Both the position numbers and the translations under genes were made by a program. The notes beneath the pieces are model-generated. The model was not told the DNA's origin and did no database searches. It was given only the letters and a program-made list of their open reading frames with translations. A DNA stretch of 64,000 nt from Pedobacter sp. (GTDB lineage Bacteria > Bacteroidota > Bacteroidia > Sphingobacteriales > Sphingobacteriaceae). The stretch covers positions 248,001-312,000 of the forward strand of contig JAVHXV010000001.1 in assembly GCA_031119475.1 (NCBI GenBank). Reading direction: 5' to 3'. Positions 17,904 to 26,283 of this stretch are shown here, one piece after another (position 1 is the stretch's first letter; each line of letters starts with the position of its first letter).

Positions 17904-18117
17904 AAGGTAAAAGGGAAGAGGTAAAAGGGAAGATGTAATCATATCAAGAGGAATTCTCATCCTGAGCACAGCGAGGGATCTCTGAAATCATTATTTTCGC
18001 TACCCGCTACCCGCTACCCGCTACCCGCTACCCGCTACCCGCTACCCGCTACCCGCCATACGCTAATCGCTGTGCGCTGTGCGCTGTGCGCTTTTTTCAA
18101 AAAAAATCTTCGAGCAC
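17904..18117. repeat. Heptad tandem arrays and a dispersed repeat
   Basis: Directly after the stop codon comes a GTAAAAG/GGAAGAG tract. At 17958-17986 is CATCCTGAGCACAGCGAGGG, a member of a dispersed-repeat family common in Bacteroidota. At 17998-18056 are eight near-perfect copies of the heptamer CGCTACC, followed at about 18068-18094 by GCTGTGC heptamers. No gene. Confidence 0.85.
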
Positions 18118-18147
18118 TTGTATGGTACGAAAAATTTCCTACCTTTG
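18118..18147 (+). promoter_or_regulatory. Promoter of the blaI-like operon
   Basis: TTG at 18118-18120, 19-bp spacer, TACCTTTG at 18140-18147 (exact TAnnTTTG). The start codon is at 18163. Since the first gene is a BlaI-type repressor, its operator should overlap this site; no perfect TACA/TGTA dyad was identified. Confidence 0.65.
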
Positions 18148-18162
18148 GTTTAGACAATTGGT

Positions 18163-18546
18163 ATGGAACAACAACGCAAATTAGTAGAGCCTACAAAATC
18201 TGAATTAGAGATATTGCAGGTTTTGTGGGAAGTAGGACCGGCAACCGTACGGGCAGTAAACGACGAACTTCTCAAAAAGAAGGAAGTGAATTACACGACT
18301 ACGCTAAAGTTTATGCAGATTATGGTTGATAAGGGCCTGTTAAAGCGCGATGAAAGCCAAATGAAACACGTATACAGCGTGGCCGAAGAGGAGCAGAAGA
18401 CCAAATCCCAACTGCTCAATAAATTTGTAGATTCCATGTACCAAGGCTCGGCCAGTAAACTCATGATGCAATTGTTGGGCAACAGCAATACTTCAAAGAA
18501 AGAACTGGAAGAAATTAAAAAATTGTTAGATAACCTAGAAGACTAA
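18163..18546 (+). CDS. BlaI/MecI-family transcriptional repressor
   Basis: 127 residues. The N-terminal winged helix (PTKSELEILQVLWEVGPATV, then VNDELLKKKEVNYTTTLKFM with the recognition helix) and C-terminal dimerisation helices (residues about 80-127) match BlaI/MecI/CopY. The family binds promoter dyads as dimers and is removed by a membrane protease. The next gene, 14 bp downstream, is an M56 metallopeptidase of the BlaR1 type, its expected partner. It probably represses its own three-gene operon. Confidence 0.93.
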   Translation: MEQQRKLVEPTKSELEILQVLWEVGPATVRAVNDELLKKKEVNYTTTLKFMQIMVDKGLLKRDESQMKHVYSVAEEEQKTKSQLLNKFVDSMYQGSASKLMMQLLGNSNTSKKELEEIKKLLDNLED

Positions 18547-18560
18547 CCTTAGCATTAGGT

Positions 18561-20312
18561 ATGGAATTTTCATTGCTTCACATTTCCAACGAACTGACCA
18601 GGGCCATCTGTGTTGCCTTGGTCTATTCATTAGGGCTTGGCCTGTTGTTGGCGGCATTGGCCGGCCTGGTTGTCATGTCTACACGGCGATCAAAACCTAT
18701 GCTGCGCTATAATCTTTTGGTCGCTGCGCTATTCCTTTTTTGCTTGGGCACCATCTTTACGTTTATTGACCAGCTGGCAGCCGAAAGTCATGTGCTGGCC
18801 AATCAGGCACTTGCCAGTGCACCTGAGCGTTCACCTATCCGATTTTTGAAGGGAGAGTTGAACGAAAGCCAGGTATTTGGACTGTTAAAAGACTACTCAC
18901 AGGAAATCGTATTGATCTGGTTGGTGATGGTGCTGTTCAAGACCTATCAATTGTTGAGCGGACTGCGAAAGCTCCGTCAGTTGCGCAAGACTGCCGTATG
19001 GATGGCAGATGGATTTCAGGAACGGCTAAAGGAACTGGCCGCAACTATGGGGATCAAACGTGTGATCCAATTTGCGGAATCTGTTGCTGTCAAGGCGCCC
19101 ATGGTGATCGGACACTTCAAACCACTGATACTTATTCCTACAGGATTATTGCTGGCCCTTCCACCAGCGGCCATTGAAGCGATCCTGATCCATGAACTTG
19201 CGCACATCGGCCGGCGCGATTATCTGATCAACCTGATGGTCAGTGCGGTCGAAACCATCTTTTTCTTTAACCCTGCCGTATTGTGGCTCGGTGTTCTGAT
19301 CAGGGAGGAACGTGAACACTGCTGTGACGATGTAGTACTTGAGCATACCAGTAGCAGAACGGCGTACATTAAGGCCCTTGTTGTTTGCCAGGAATATCAT
19401 TTTGAAAGAACTGCCTTTGCCATGCCGCTAAATGGCCAAAGAAATCATCTGTTGGCTCGCGTGAAACGCATGTTGTCGCAAGACAATAAGTTGCTGAACT
19501 TCACTGAAAAATCTTTGATCGGATTAGGCCTGGGCATTGCTGTTATCGCCATACTCATTTTTGGTAGTCCAGATATGCCGCACATAGCGGCCAAAAACAT
19601 CACTGATAGCGCATCGCAAACCACTTCAGTTATGCTCGACCGCAAAGTAGAGAAAGTAATTGGCCAAGAGCTTGCTAAAACCGATTCGATGTATCTTCTT
19701 CAAGCCGATAAAAAACACCTAAAAAAGGATCAAACTGTCTCCGCAAATGCGACTGTTAGATTAGCACAAGATACTCAAGTTGATGAACAGATTACCCAGG
19801 ATCAGGTGCACAGGCAATTGATCAAGCTAGATGGTGTATTAGAGCATATGGATTCGAAGAACAAGTTAAAAGGCAAAAACTATTATTTAATGCTACCTGA
19901 TACCTTGAAAAGCTTGAGGCCAAAGCTGCCCAAATTAGGCGCTTTGAAAACCAGGTATGATTACCAACAGGATTACACACAGGGCCCGGGTAAGAACTAT
20001 ATCGAGAGCGCAGACCGCAAGACTGGATATTCGGTCCAACTGCCTATCGAGGCTCCCGTTGCCAATCAACTGCCCATCAGCTTAAAAACCTCGGGAAAAT
20101 TAGATATTTCCCTCCAATTGGCCGAAGCCATGCTAAGGGATAGTTTGGTCAGTATGGTCAAGTCATACAAATTCTCAGAATCCGAGCTCATTGTGAATGG
20201 AAAAAGCATCTCGCCCGAGCTTTTTAGGTCATTTAAGAACAAGAACATCAATTCGATACAAAAAGGAAGTACCATCTATTATAATTACGAGACCCATACC
20301 GTCATCAACTAA
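18561..20312 (+). CDS. M56 (BlaR1-like) membrane metallopeptidase without beta-lactam sensor domain
   Basis: 583 residues. Membrane segments lie at about 14-38, 50-70, 115-130 and 307-330. The M56 zinc protease core contains His211-Glu-Leu-Ala-His215 (LIHELAHIGRRDY) and the downstream REEREHCCDDVVL with a likely third ligand. Classical BlaR1 ends in a penicillin-binding sensor domain with SxxK; here the 250 C-terminal residues (about 335-583) contain no such motif and look like an unrelated, charged helical and beta region ending SIQKGSTIYYNYETHTVIN. The signal sensed is therefore unlikely to be a beta-lactam in the classical way. It is translated with the BlaI-like repressor upstream and the outer-membrane gene 15 bp downstream. 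Confidence 0.88.
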   Translation: MEFSLLHISNELTRAICVALVYSLGLGLLLAALAGLVVMSTRRSKPMLRYNLLVAALFLFCLGTIFTFIDQLAAESHVLANQALASAPERSPIRFLKGELNESQVFGLLKDYSQEIVLIWLVMVLFKTYQLLSGLRKLRQLRKTAVWMADGFQERLKELAATMGIKRVIQFAESVAVKAPMVIGHFKPLILIPTGLLLALPPAAIEAILIHELAHIGRRDYLINLMVSAVETIFFFNPAVLWLGVLIREEREHCCDDVVLEHTSSRTAYIKALVVCQEYHFERTAFAMPLNGQRNHLLARVKRMLSQDNKLLNFTEKSLIGLGLGIAVIAILIFGSPDMPHIAAKNITDSASQTTSVMLDRKVEKVIGQELAKTDSMYLLQADKKHLKKDQTVSANATVRLAQDTQVDEQITQDQVHRQLIKLDGVLEHMDSKNKLKGKNYYLMLPDTLKSLRPKLPKLGALKTRYDYQQDYTQGPGKNYIESADRKTGYSVQLPIEAPVANQLPISLKTSGKLDISLQLAEAMLRDSLVSMVKSYKFSESELIVNGKSISPELFRSFKNKNINSIQKGSTIYYNYETHTVIN

Positions 20313-20327
20313 GCACTAACCTCACAT

Positions 20328-22763
20328 ATGAAACTTAAAACTGCGATTTCACTGGTCGCCTGGCTTATCTTTGCCCAATCGGTTGCCAAGGCCCAATCAG
20401 AATTTTCCATTCAGGGCAAGGTTATTTCAGATGGAAAAGCGGTTGATGGTGCGACCATCTATCTCATGAAGGCCACTGATTCTGCGATTTTCAAAACCGC
20501 GATCAGCGATGCCAATGGTAATTTTGATTTCCAGAAAACTGCCGCAGGAACCTATCGGCTTTCGGTATTTTTAATCGGTTATCAAACATACAAGGGCCCA
20601 ACATTCGAACTGGACCAAAAACTGATGGTTCCGCCCATCGGCCTGGTGGCCTTGCAGACTGTTTTGAAAGAAGTGAACATCAGTGCGCCTAGGCCTTTCG
20701 TTCAGCAAAAGATTGATCGTACAATCGTTAATCCAGAAGCTTTGATCAGCAATGCTGGCACAACAGCGTTGGAAGTTTTGGAAAAGGCGCCCGGCGTAAC
20801 GATCGACCAAAATGGGGCCATCAACCTGAAAGGACAGGGTACTACAATTTTTATTGATGATAAGCCGATCTATCTTTCAGGAAGTGATCTGGAAAGCTAC
20901 CTGCGCTCGCTGTCGTCAAATACCATCGATCAGATCGAGCTCATGCCCAATCCGCCCGCCAAATATGATGCGGCAGGGAATGGTGGAATTATCAACATCC
21001 GCACCAAGCGAACTAAAATAAGAGGTTTTAATGGTGCTTTTAACCTGAACTATGCACAAGGGAAGTATGGCAGAACGGTAAACAGCTTCAATTTTAATTA
21101 CCGGAACAATAAGCTGAACCTGTTCGGAAACCTGGCTTTCAACACCACCAATGCCTTTACCGACCTCACCATCAATCGACACTTTGAGGATGTAAAGGGT
21201 AATCTCAAGTCTAATTTTATCCAGCAATCATTTAGTCGACATACTGGGAGAAATCATCTGCTCAAGTTGGGGGCGGATTATTATCTTTCTGAGACAGGGA
21301 CGATCGGGATCAACATCAGCGGGATCTACAATCCCTATTCAAAAGTTACGGAAGTGAGCAGCAGGTTCTCCAATGCACAGGACCAGCTCGATTCGACCAT
21401 CGTAGCACATAACGACCAGGACCAGCTCTTTAAAAATGGCGGGGTGAACATCAACTTCCGCCAGAAGCTCAATAAAAAAGGACAGGAACTTACCGCAGAT
21501 GTCGATTATCTGACCTATCACACGGACAACAGCCAGGAATTCAATAATAACAGCTTCTTGGCAAACGGCGCGCTAAAACTCAATGACCTGCTCACAGGGA
21601 AATTGCCAGCCAACATCGATATCTTTTCCATGAAAGCTGATTACGAACATCCCATGAAAAATGGGCTCAAATTGGCGGCCGGACTAAAATCAAGCTATAC
21701 GAACACCGATAATGTGGCCGATTACTACTATTCGGCCAATGGTGCAACTGTGGTCGATTACGATAAGACCAACCACTTTAGGTACAAGGAAAATATCAAT
21801 GCCGCATATGTCAATGTGAATAGGGACTTTAAAAAATTTGCAGTACAGTTGGGACTTCGACTAGAAAATACGGTTGCCGATGGGCACCAGTTGGGAAATC
21901 TCAAAAAGCCAGATTCGACTTTCAAACGCAGCTATACCGATCTTTTCCCAACGATTTACCTGCAATATAAGCTGGATACTGCAGACGTGAATGTTTTCAG
22001 TATCAATTACGGACGGCGAATCGATCGACCATATTACCAAAACCTGAACCCTTTTGTTTCTCCGATCGATAAGTTTACCTATTATACGGGCAATCCTTTT
22101 CTAAAACCTTCTTTTACCAATAACATCGAATTCTCTCATACCTACAAAAGCCGGTTTACCACTTCGATCAGCTATAGCAAGACCCTTGACGATGTGAACG
22201 AAACCATTGAGATTGTAAATGGCATTTATTACAGTAGACCAGGAAATATTGGCGAAACAACGGTAAAGACATTATCAGTTGATGCCAATGTTGATTTTGC
22301 AAAGTGGCTAAGCCTTAATTTTAGTGGACAGGTTTCAAATATCCATAGCGTAAGCGATTTTTATACCGGCCTGCTGGATACCGAAGGGACCTATTTTTTC
22401 ATCAGGCCTGTTTTTCAATTCAAATTTGCTAAGGATTGGGCGGCACAATTGGATGGCTCGTACCAGAGCAAACTCCGTTCCGCACAGTTTGATCTTGGCG
22501 CTAGGGGACAGGTCAATGTATCGGGGTCTAAAAAATTGTCTCCGAGCACAACGGTCAAGCTCGTAGTGAACGACATCTTTTATACCTTCAAAAATACAGG
22601 CGTGATCAATAACCTCAACCTTACCAAGGCCGATTGGACCAACATCAACGACTCAAGAAACGTAGTCCTCTCGTTAAGTTATAGGTTTGGTAAAAATATT
22701 GCCGGGCAGCGCAGGCACAATGCCAACGGAGCACAGGATGAGCAGAATAGGGTAAAGAATTAG
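20328..22763 (+). CDS. TonB-dependent-receptor-like outer-membrane beta-barrel protein
   Basis: 811 residues: signal peptide (about 1-23, ending AKAQ), an N-terminal carboxypeptidase-regulatory-like beta sandwich (about 25-110: FSIQGKVISDGKAVDGATIY), a TonB-plug-like domain (about 115-225: LEVLEKAPGVTIDQNGAINL and NPPAKYDAAGNGGIINIRT), and a beta-barrel ending in VVLSLSYRFGK with a short basic tail. It belongs to the outer membrane beta-barrel family frequently found with BlaI/BlaR1-like pairs or two-component genes in Bacteroidota rather than with SusD. Last gene of the operon; probably the regulated output of the sensor pair. Ligand unknown. Confidence 0.88.
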   Translation: MKLKTAISLVAWLIFAQSVAKAQSEFSIQGKVISDGKAVDGATIYLMKATDSAIFKTAISDANGNFDFQKTAAGTYRLSVFLIGYQTYKGPTFELDQKLMVPPIGLVALQTVLKEVNISAPRPFVQQKIDRTIVNPEALISNAGTTALEVLEKAPGVTIDQNGAINLKGQGTTIFIDDKPIYLSGSDLESYLRSLSSNTIDQIELMPNPPAKYDAAGNGGIINIRTKRTKIRGFNGAFNLNYAQGKYGRTVNSFNFNYRNNKLNLFGNLAFNTTNAFTDLTINRHFEDVKGNLKSNFIQQSFSRHTGRNHLLKLGADYYLSETGTIGINISGIYNPYSKVTEVSSRFSNAQDQLDSTIVAHNDQDQLFKNGGVNINFRQKLNKKGQELTADVDYLTYHTDNSQEFNNNSFLANGALKLNDLLTGKLPANIDIFSMKADYEHPMKNGLKLAAGLKSSYTNTDNVADYYYSANGATVVDYDKTNHFRYKENINAAYVNVNRDFKKFAVQLGLRLENTVADGHQLGNLKKPDSTFKRSYTDLFPTIYLQYKLDTADVNVFSINYGRRIDRPYYQNLNPFVSPIDKFTYYTGNPFLKPSFTNNIEFSHTYKSRFTTSISYSKTLDDVNETIEIVNGIYYSRPGNIGETTVKTLSVDANVDFAKWLSLNFSGQVSNIHSVSDFYTGLLDTEGTYFFIRPVFQFKFAKDWAAQLDGSYQSKLRSAQFDLGARGQVNVSGSKKLSPSTTVKLVVNDIFYTFKNTGVINNLNLTKADWTNINDSRNVVLSLSYRFGKNIAGQRRHNANGAQDEQNRVKN

Positions 22764-22917
22764 GTTAAGTTAAAAGTTGAAAGTTAAAAGTTAAAAGTTG
22801 AAGGTTTGATAATTTGAAAGCTCACCAGAGATCTCAAGATGACAAGTCGTCGATAGTTTCGTCTCTTATCTTTCATCTCTTGTCTTTCATCTTTCGTCTT
22901 TCATCTTTTGTCTCGAA
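22764..22917. repeat. Heptad arrays between convergent genes
   Basis: GTTAAAA/GTTGAAA heptamers begin at the upstream stop (22766-22808). A TCTTTCA/TCTTTTG-type pyrimidine tract fills 22859-22917. Between them is a fragment CAGAGATCTCAAGATGAC resembling the dispersed CATCCTGAG...GATCTC family in reverse. No terminator hairpin is obvious. Confidence 0.75.
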
Positions 22918-23235
22918 CTAAATCCTGTCCTGCAGTTTTCCCACTACTGAATCCAGGGCATGTACAGCTTTATTCAGTGCGCCGTTAAGGGCGAGGTCAT
23001 AGGTTTGTCCGATGTTGCTGACAGCGATTGGTGATCGGCCATCCATCCGTACCTCTAATAGGCAACGTTTATCTTCCTGGCCATTTCTGCTGCCATTTTC
23101 ATCAGATAAATGAACTTCGATCCGGCTAATGTGCGCAGCAAACCGTTGTAAGGACGTGTTGATTTTTTCTTCTATTTGAGCCTGATATTCCGAATGGATG
23201 GTCAGGTTTTTATCGGTATTGAGTTGGATAAGCAT
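22918..23235 (-). CDS. Ribosome hibernation-promoting factor / RaiA family, short form
   Basis: 105 residues with the HPF/RaiA beta-alpha-beta pattern: IQLNTDKNLTIHSEYQAQIE, a basic strand (RFAAHISRIEVHLSDENG), RCLLEVRMDGRSPIAVS and the long C-terminal helix AVHALDSVVGKLQ. It is a short form without the dimerisation domain of long HPF. The family binds the 30S decoding centre in stationary phase and blocks translation. It is monocistronic here and flanked by repeats. Confidence 0.85.
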   Translation of the reverse strand: MLIQLNTDKNLTIHSEYQAQIEEKINTSLQRFAAHISRIEVHLSDENGSRNGQEDKRCLLEVRMDGRSPIAVSNIGQTYDLALNGALNKAVHALDSVVGKLQDRI

Positions 23236-23463
23236 AGGTTAGTTTAAAGTATAAAGTATCAGGTATAAAGTATCAAGTATCAAGTATCAAGTAGAAAGAT
23301 GGATGGCTAATAGCCCAATAGTTGAGGTTGCGGGTAAACGGTTGAAGATTAAAAAGATTAAGGTGTGTAGTTGACTTGCTTAGGATACAATCCAACTTCG
23401 TCTTTCATGTTAACTTTTCCCTATTACCTCTTACCTCTTACCTCTTACCTCTTCCTTTTCTAG
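23236..23463. repeat. Heptad arrays (CAAGTAT and CTCTTAC types)
   Basis: CAAGTAT-like heptamers at about 23244-23294 and CTCTTAC heptamers at about 23424-23456. No coding potential seen. Confidence 0.7.
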
Positions 23464-23637
23464 TTATTTCCAAATTCCCCACAACGGGAACTCTGAAGAG
23501 GGCTCATTAAATTCCTGTCTGAGCAATTGATGCAGTTGTTGGATGCGCTCATCAATGGCTCCAGACTGAGGGGCATGTGTTGTTGAATTTTCGGTTATCG
23601 GCAATGAGGTGCCACCCATTTCTTGTTCGAATTCCAT
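23464..23637 (-). CDS. Small hypothetical protein, 57 residues
   Basis: An ORF from ATG 23637 to TAA 23464 begins MEFEQEMGGTSLPITE and ends SSEFPLWGIWK. The second half (IDERIQQLHQLLRQEF) looks like a short amphipathic helix. It follows the XRE-type regulator on the same strand after a 73-bp gap, so it may be the second gene of that operon. No family recognised; the evidence is an uninterrupted frame, sensible composition and location. Confidence 0.45.
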   Translation of the reverse strand: MEFEQEMGGTSLPITENSTTHAPQSGAIDERIQQLHQLLRQEFNEPSSEFPLWGIWK

Positions 23638-23710
23638 AAAACAAAGGTCTTTATGGATAAAACGCAGGATAGGGAGTTTTGTTTGTGATTTTATTCAGGA
23701 ATCTGCCTAC

Positions 23711-24007
23711 TTAGCATTTGGCCAAAGGGTAGCTAAGGTCCAGGTTATGATTGGCAATGAAGTCGGTACCATTGTAACTGATCTTAATGGTCGTTTGTGC
23801 CTGGATGATCCTTCTCAACAGTTCCATCTGCTCAATGTGGTAAAGATTGGCCAGGCGGCATATTTTTGACAAGGGAATTTCTACGATGTTCTTTTCATAA
23901 CGCTCGTAAGTGGGCCTACTTACCGAAAGATAATCACTCACATATTTTGCAGTAAAACGGTATTCTTTCCTTAAAAAGTATAAAATTTCTCCCGGTAGTA
24001 TATTCAT
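23711..24007 (-). CDS. Small XRE-type helix-turn-helix regulator
   Basis: 98 residues. The N-terminal half (EILYFLRKEYRFTAKYVSDY, then LSVSRPTYERYEKN) is a lambda-repressor-like helix-turn-helix: helix 2 TAKYVSDYLSV, turn, recognition helix SRPTYERYEKN. The rest (LANLYHIEQMELLRRII) continues the HTH fold; the C-terminus mentions no catalytic motif. Divergent from the LytTR response regulator at 24165, sharing a 157-bp gap, so it could regulate that locus. Confidence 0.75.
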   Translation of the reverse strand: MNILPGEILYFLRKEYRFTAKYVSDYLSVSRPTYERYEKNIVEIPLSKICRLANLYHIEQMELLRRIIQAQTTIKISYNGTDFIANHNLDLSYPLAKC

Positions 24008-24164
24008 AACTAATAGTTAAATAGGTCTCTCTGAAATTAAAAGTATATCCCATAGAAAGCCAATCTGTTATATATACACTAGAATTTTCTTGATAAAACC
24101 CTTGCCATACAGGAATTACTTTTGAGATTTTTGCTTAAATTAGTCATCTAGCCCTTTTCGAAAT

Positions 24165-24881
24165 ATGTTCAAATGTATTATCATTGATGACGACCAGCAT
24201 GCCATTTCCAGTCTGGAAAAATATATCGAGGCTTATCCGGTCCTTGAACTGGTCGGCAGCTATACTGATCCGCTGCTTGCATTGAACACCATTTCAAGAT
24301 CGGAACCCGTAGACCTGATCCTGCTCGACATCGACATGCCCAAAATCAATGGACTTGAACTCTCGCGAGAAATCAGGAACAAAACCGACAAGCTGGTGTT
24401 TACCACAAGTCATGTGAAGTATGGGTACGAAGCGTTTAAGGTCAATGCAGACGATTATTTGCTCAAGCCTTTCACACAGGGAGAATTTATGATCGCGATG
24501 AGCAAGATCTTTGCCGACAAAAATGATTCGAAACAGGAATTCTTCTTTGTGAAAAATAAAGAAGACAACCACAAGATGGTCAACATCAAATTTAAGGATG
24601 TGGTAGCGGTAGAGAGCAAGCTCAATTATGTGCTGATCCATACCACTACCAAGCAGGTATTAACCTACATGTCGCTCAACGAAATATCAAAAATGCTGAG
24701 CAGACACACTGATTTTGTCCAATTTCACCGTAGCTTCATCATCTCCCATCCACACATCGATTATTTTGATGGGAAAGGGATCAGAATGGATAATGGACTG
24801 GAATTAACAGTAGGGCAATACTACCGCAAGAGTTATAACGATTTTATTGCCAAACATTTGATTAGGGGAGAGCGAAAATGA
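24165..24881 (+). CDS. LytTR-family response regulator
   Basis: 238 residues. Receiver domain 1-120: acidic cluster IIIDDD (8-10), phospho-acceptor Asp55 in LLDIDMP, Thr/Ser in VFTTSH (about 80-82) and Lys101 in LLKPF. A LytTR DNA-binding domain occupies about 135-235 (VAVESKLNYVLIHTT, FHRSFIISH). LytTR regulators bind direct repeats upstream of targets and often pair with LytS-like kinases, as here (kinase at 25126). A -7 box TACTTTTG lies at 24117-24124. The 244-bp gap to the kinase holds an antisense 48-aa ORF, which is unusual for this normally adjacent pair. Confidence 0.92.
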   Translation: MFKCIIIDDDQHAISSLEKYIEAYPVLELVGSYTDPLLALNTISRSEPVDLILLDIDMPKINGLELSREIRNKTDKLVFTTSHVKYGYEAFKVNADDYLLKPFTQGEFMIAMSKIFADKNDSKQEFFFVKNKEDNHKMVNIKFKDVVAVESKLNYVLIHTTTKQVLTYMSLNEISKMLSRHTDFVQFHRSFIISHPHIDYFDGKGIRMDNGLELTVGQYYRKSYNDFIAKHLIRGERK

Positions 24882-24883
24882 AC

Positions 24884-25030
24884 CTAATTGATTTTAACAG
24901 GCTTAGCTAGACCTGTTGTAGTCGTCATTCCAGAAACAGTAGGGTCTGTGGAATTGGCATGAAGTTTAGTTTTTGGTTGCTGGTAATGTACTAGGGTAAC
25001 TTCGCTGATTTTGAATGATTTTTGTTTCAT
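24884..25030 (-). CDS. Candidate RiPP precursor peptide, 48 residues, Ser/Thr-rich, no Cys
   Basis: Minus-strand ORF from ATG 25030 to TAG 24884, too short for ordinary gene callers. It begins MKQKSFKISEVTLVHYQQPK, a basic, hydrophobic-patterned leader like those of Bacteroidota LanB substrates. Residues 27-39 form a core-like stretch (STDPTVSGMTTTT) with eight Ser/Thr in 13 positions; it ends GLAKPVKIN. An A-rich stretch precedes the ATG, as is common in this phylum. It lies on the same strand as the LanB-like gene, with the antisense kinase gene between them. No cysteine is present, so lanthionine rings could not form within it; dehydrated residues could. A chance ORF remains possible. Confidence 0.5.
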   Translation of the reverse strand: MKQKSFKISEVTLVHYQQPKTKLHANSTDPTVSGMTTTTGLAKPVKIN

Positions 25031-25125
25031 AAGATTGATTTTTTTCGAAACTTAACCACTAAAAAAAAGTTGAAAAAAATTGTTATACAGAAGGATTGAT
25101 ATCCTATATAGATAAGTAGATATTC

Positions 25126-26283
25126 ATGAAAAAGATTTCCTTAGATTGGTTGAAGCGCCGTAGGTACCATTTTTTGATATGGGCTATTTTTATGGCCTAC
25201 GAAACCATGGTCATTGGGTTCGCCTATAAGAATTTCACCAATCCATTGGTATACGTGGCGCACTATGCCGTCAACATTGCCCTCTTCTACGTAAATGCGA
25301 TCTGGTTCCTTCCCTGGGCACTAGAAGCCAAACAGTATCGTTTTTTAAAATTGTTCATTGGTTTTCCCATCCTGCTGTATGCCTACATCTGGATCAGTTA
25401 TGTGGTCGACTGGTCTCTGGTCGAGCTGCAAATCACTACTATTAAGGAAATCAAGATGACCAATAAGTTTGTGCTCCAGGCAATTTGGCGATTTGTTTAT
25501 TTTACGGGCTTTTCTACTGGTTACTACTTGGTCAACCGATACATTAACGAACGCAATAAGGCAGCAGAAAAGGAAAAGGAAGCTTTGATCAGGCGGCATG
25601 AGGCTGAAGCGGCACTTTCAACGGCACAAAATGCATTCCTTAAGGCCCAAATCAATCCACATTTCCTTTTCAACAGCTTAGACTTTGTGTACCACAGCAT
25701 CGACAATGATTCGGAGCGGGCTGCAGAAGCCATTCTCTTGTTGTCGAGGATGATGAGATATGCGGTAAAATCAGACGAAACACATGATTTTATCTATCTG
25801 GAAGATGAGATCGAACAGGTAGAAAACCTCCTGTACCTCCATCAGCTCAGAAAAACCGAAGAACTTCCCGTACAGTTGATCTGCGCCTTCGAGGTGCGTA
25901 CCGTCAAGTTTATTCCTTTGGTACTGCTCACCCTGGTCGAAAATGTGCTCAAGCATGGCGATTTAAGTAACGAAATGGATGAGGCGGCCGTGATGGTCTA
26001 TATCGACAAGGGCACCTTACATATCGAAACAGATAATATGGCCGGCCTCAACCAGTTTGGAGAGAGCAGCCATATCGGTCTGGCCAATATCAGAAAACGC
26101 CTGGAATTTGCCTATGGGCCAGTGTCCTTTGAACATCAGTTGCTCAAAAATGGCCGTTTTATCGTCCATCTTGCTATTCCACTAGAATCTTTGACCGTGC
26201 ATGATCAACCAAAAGCATTCTCAGCAAATAATGATAGACAATTGTCTCATGAAGGCGTTGGTCTGAGGGAAATAGTCGGTTGA
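25126..26283 (+). CDS. LytS/YehU-type membrane sensor histidine kinase
   Basis: 385 residues. Four membrane segments lie in residues 12-140 (about 15-33, 45-64, 75-95, 120-137), then a coiled coil (140-170), the His_kinase box LKAQINPHFLFNSL with His179, and a GHKL ATPase (N-box LLTLVENVLKHG, then SHIGLANIRKRLEFAYG). No extracellular sensor domain is evident, so the ligand may be sensed in or near the membrane, as with peptide pheromone kinases. The pair with the LytTR regulator is split by an antisense peptide ORF. The last 30 or so residues after IPLE are an extension encoded entirely within the 110-bp overlap with the convergent LanB-like gene. Confidence 0.9.
   Translation: MKKISLDWLKRRRYHFLIWAIFMAYETMVIGFAYKNFTNPLVYVAHYAVNIALFYVNAIWFLPWALEAKQYRFLKLFIGFPILLYAYIWISYVVDWSLVELQITTIKEIKMTNKFVLQAIWRFVYFTGFSTGYYLVNRYINERNKAAEKEKEALIRRHEAEAALSTAQNAFLKAQINPHFLFNSLDFVYHSIDNDSERAAEAILLLSRMMRYAVKSDETHDFIYLEDEIEQVENLLYLHQLRKTEELPVQLICAFEVRTVKFIPLVLLTLVENVLKHGDLSNEMDEAAVMVYIDKGTLHIETDNMAGLNQFGESSHIGLANIRKRLEFAYGPVSFEHQLLKNGRFIVHLAIPLESLTVHDQPKAFSANNDRQLSHEGVGLREIVG

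Noticed and set aside
18561..20312. Beta-lactam resistance sensor BlaR1
   Set aside because: The M56 core is present, but the C-terminal penicillin-binding sensor with SxxK is missing, so a beta-lactam role is not supported.
24884..25030. Calling the 48-aa peptide a lanthipeptide
   Set aside because: It has no cysteine, so no lanthionine ring can form within it; it is listed only as a candidate dehydrated peptide.
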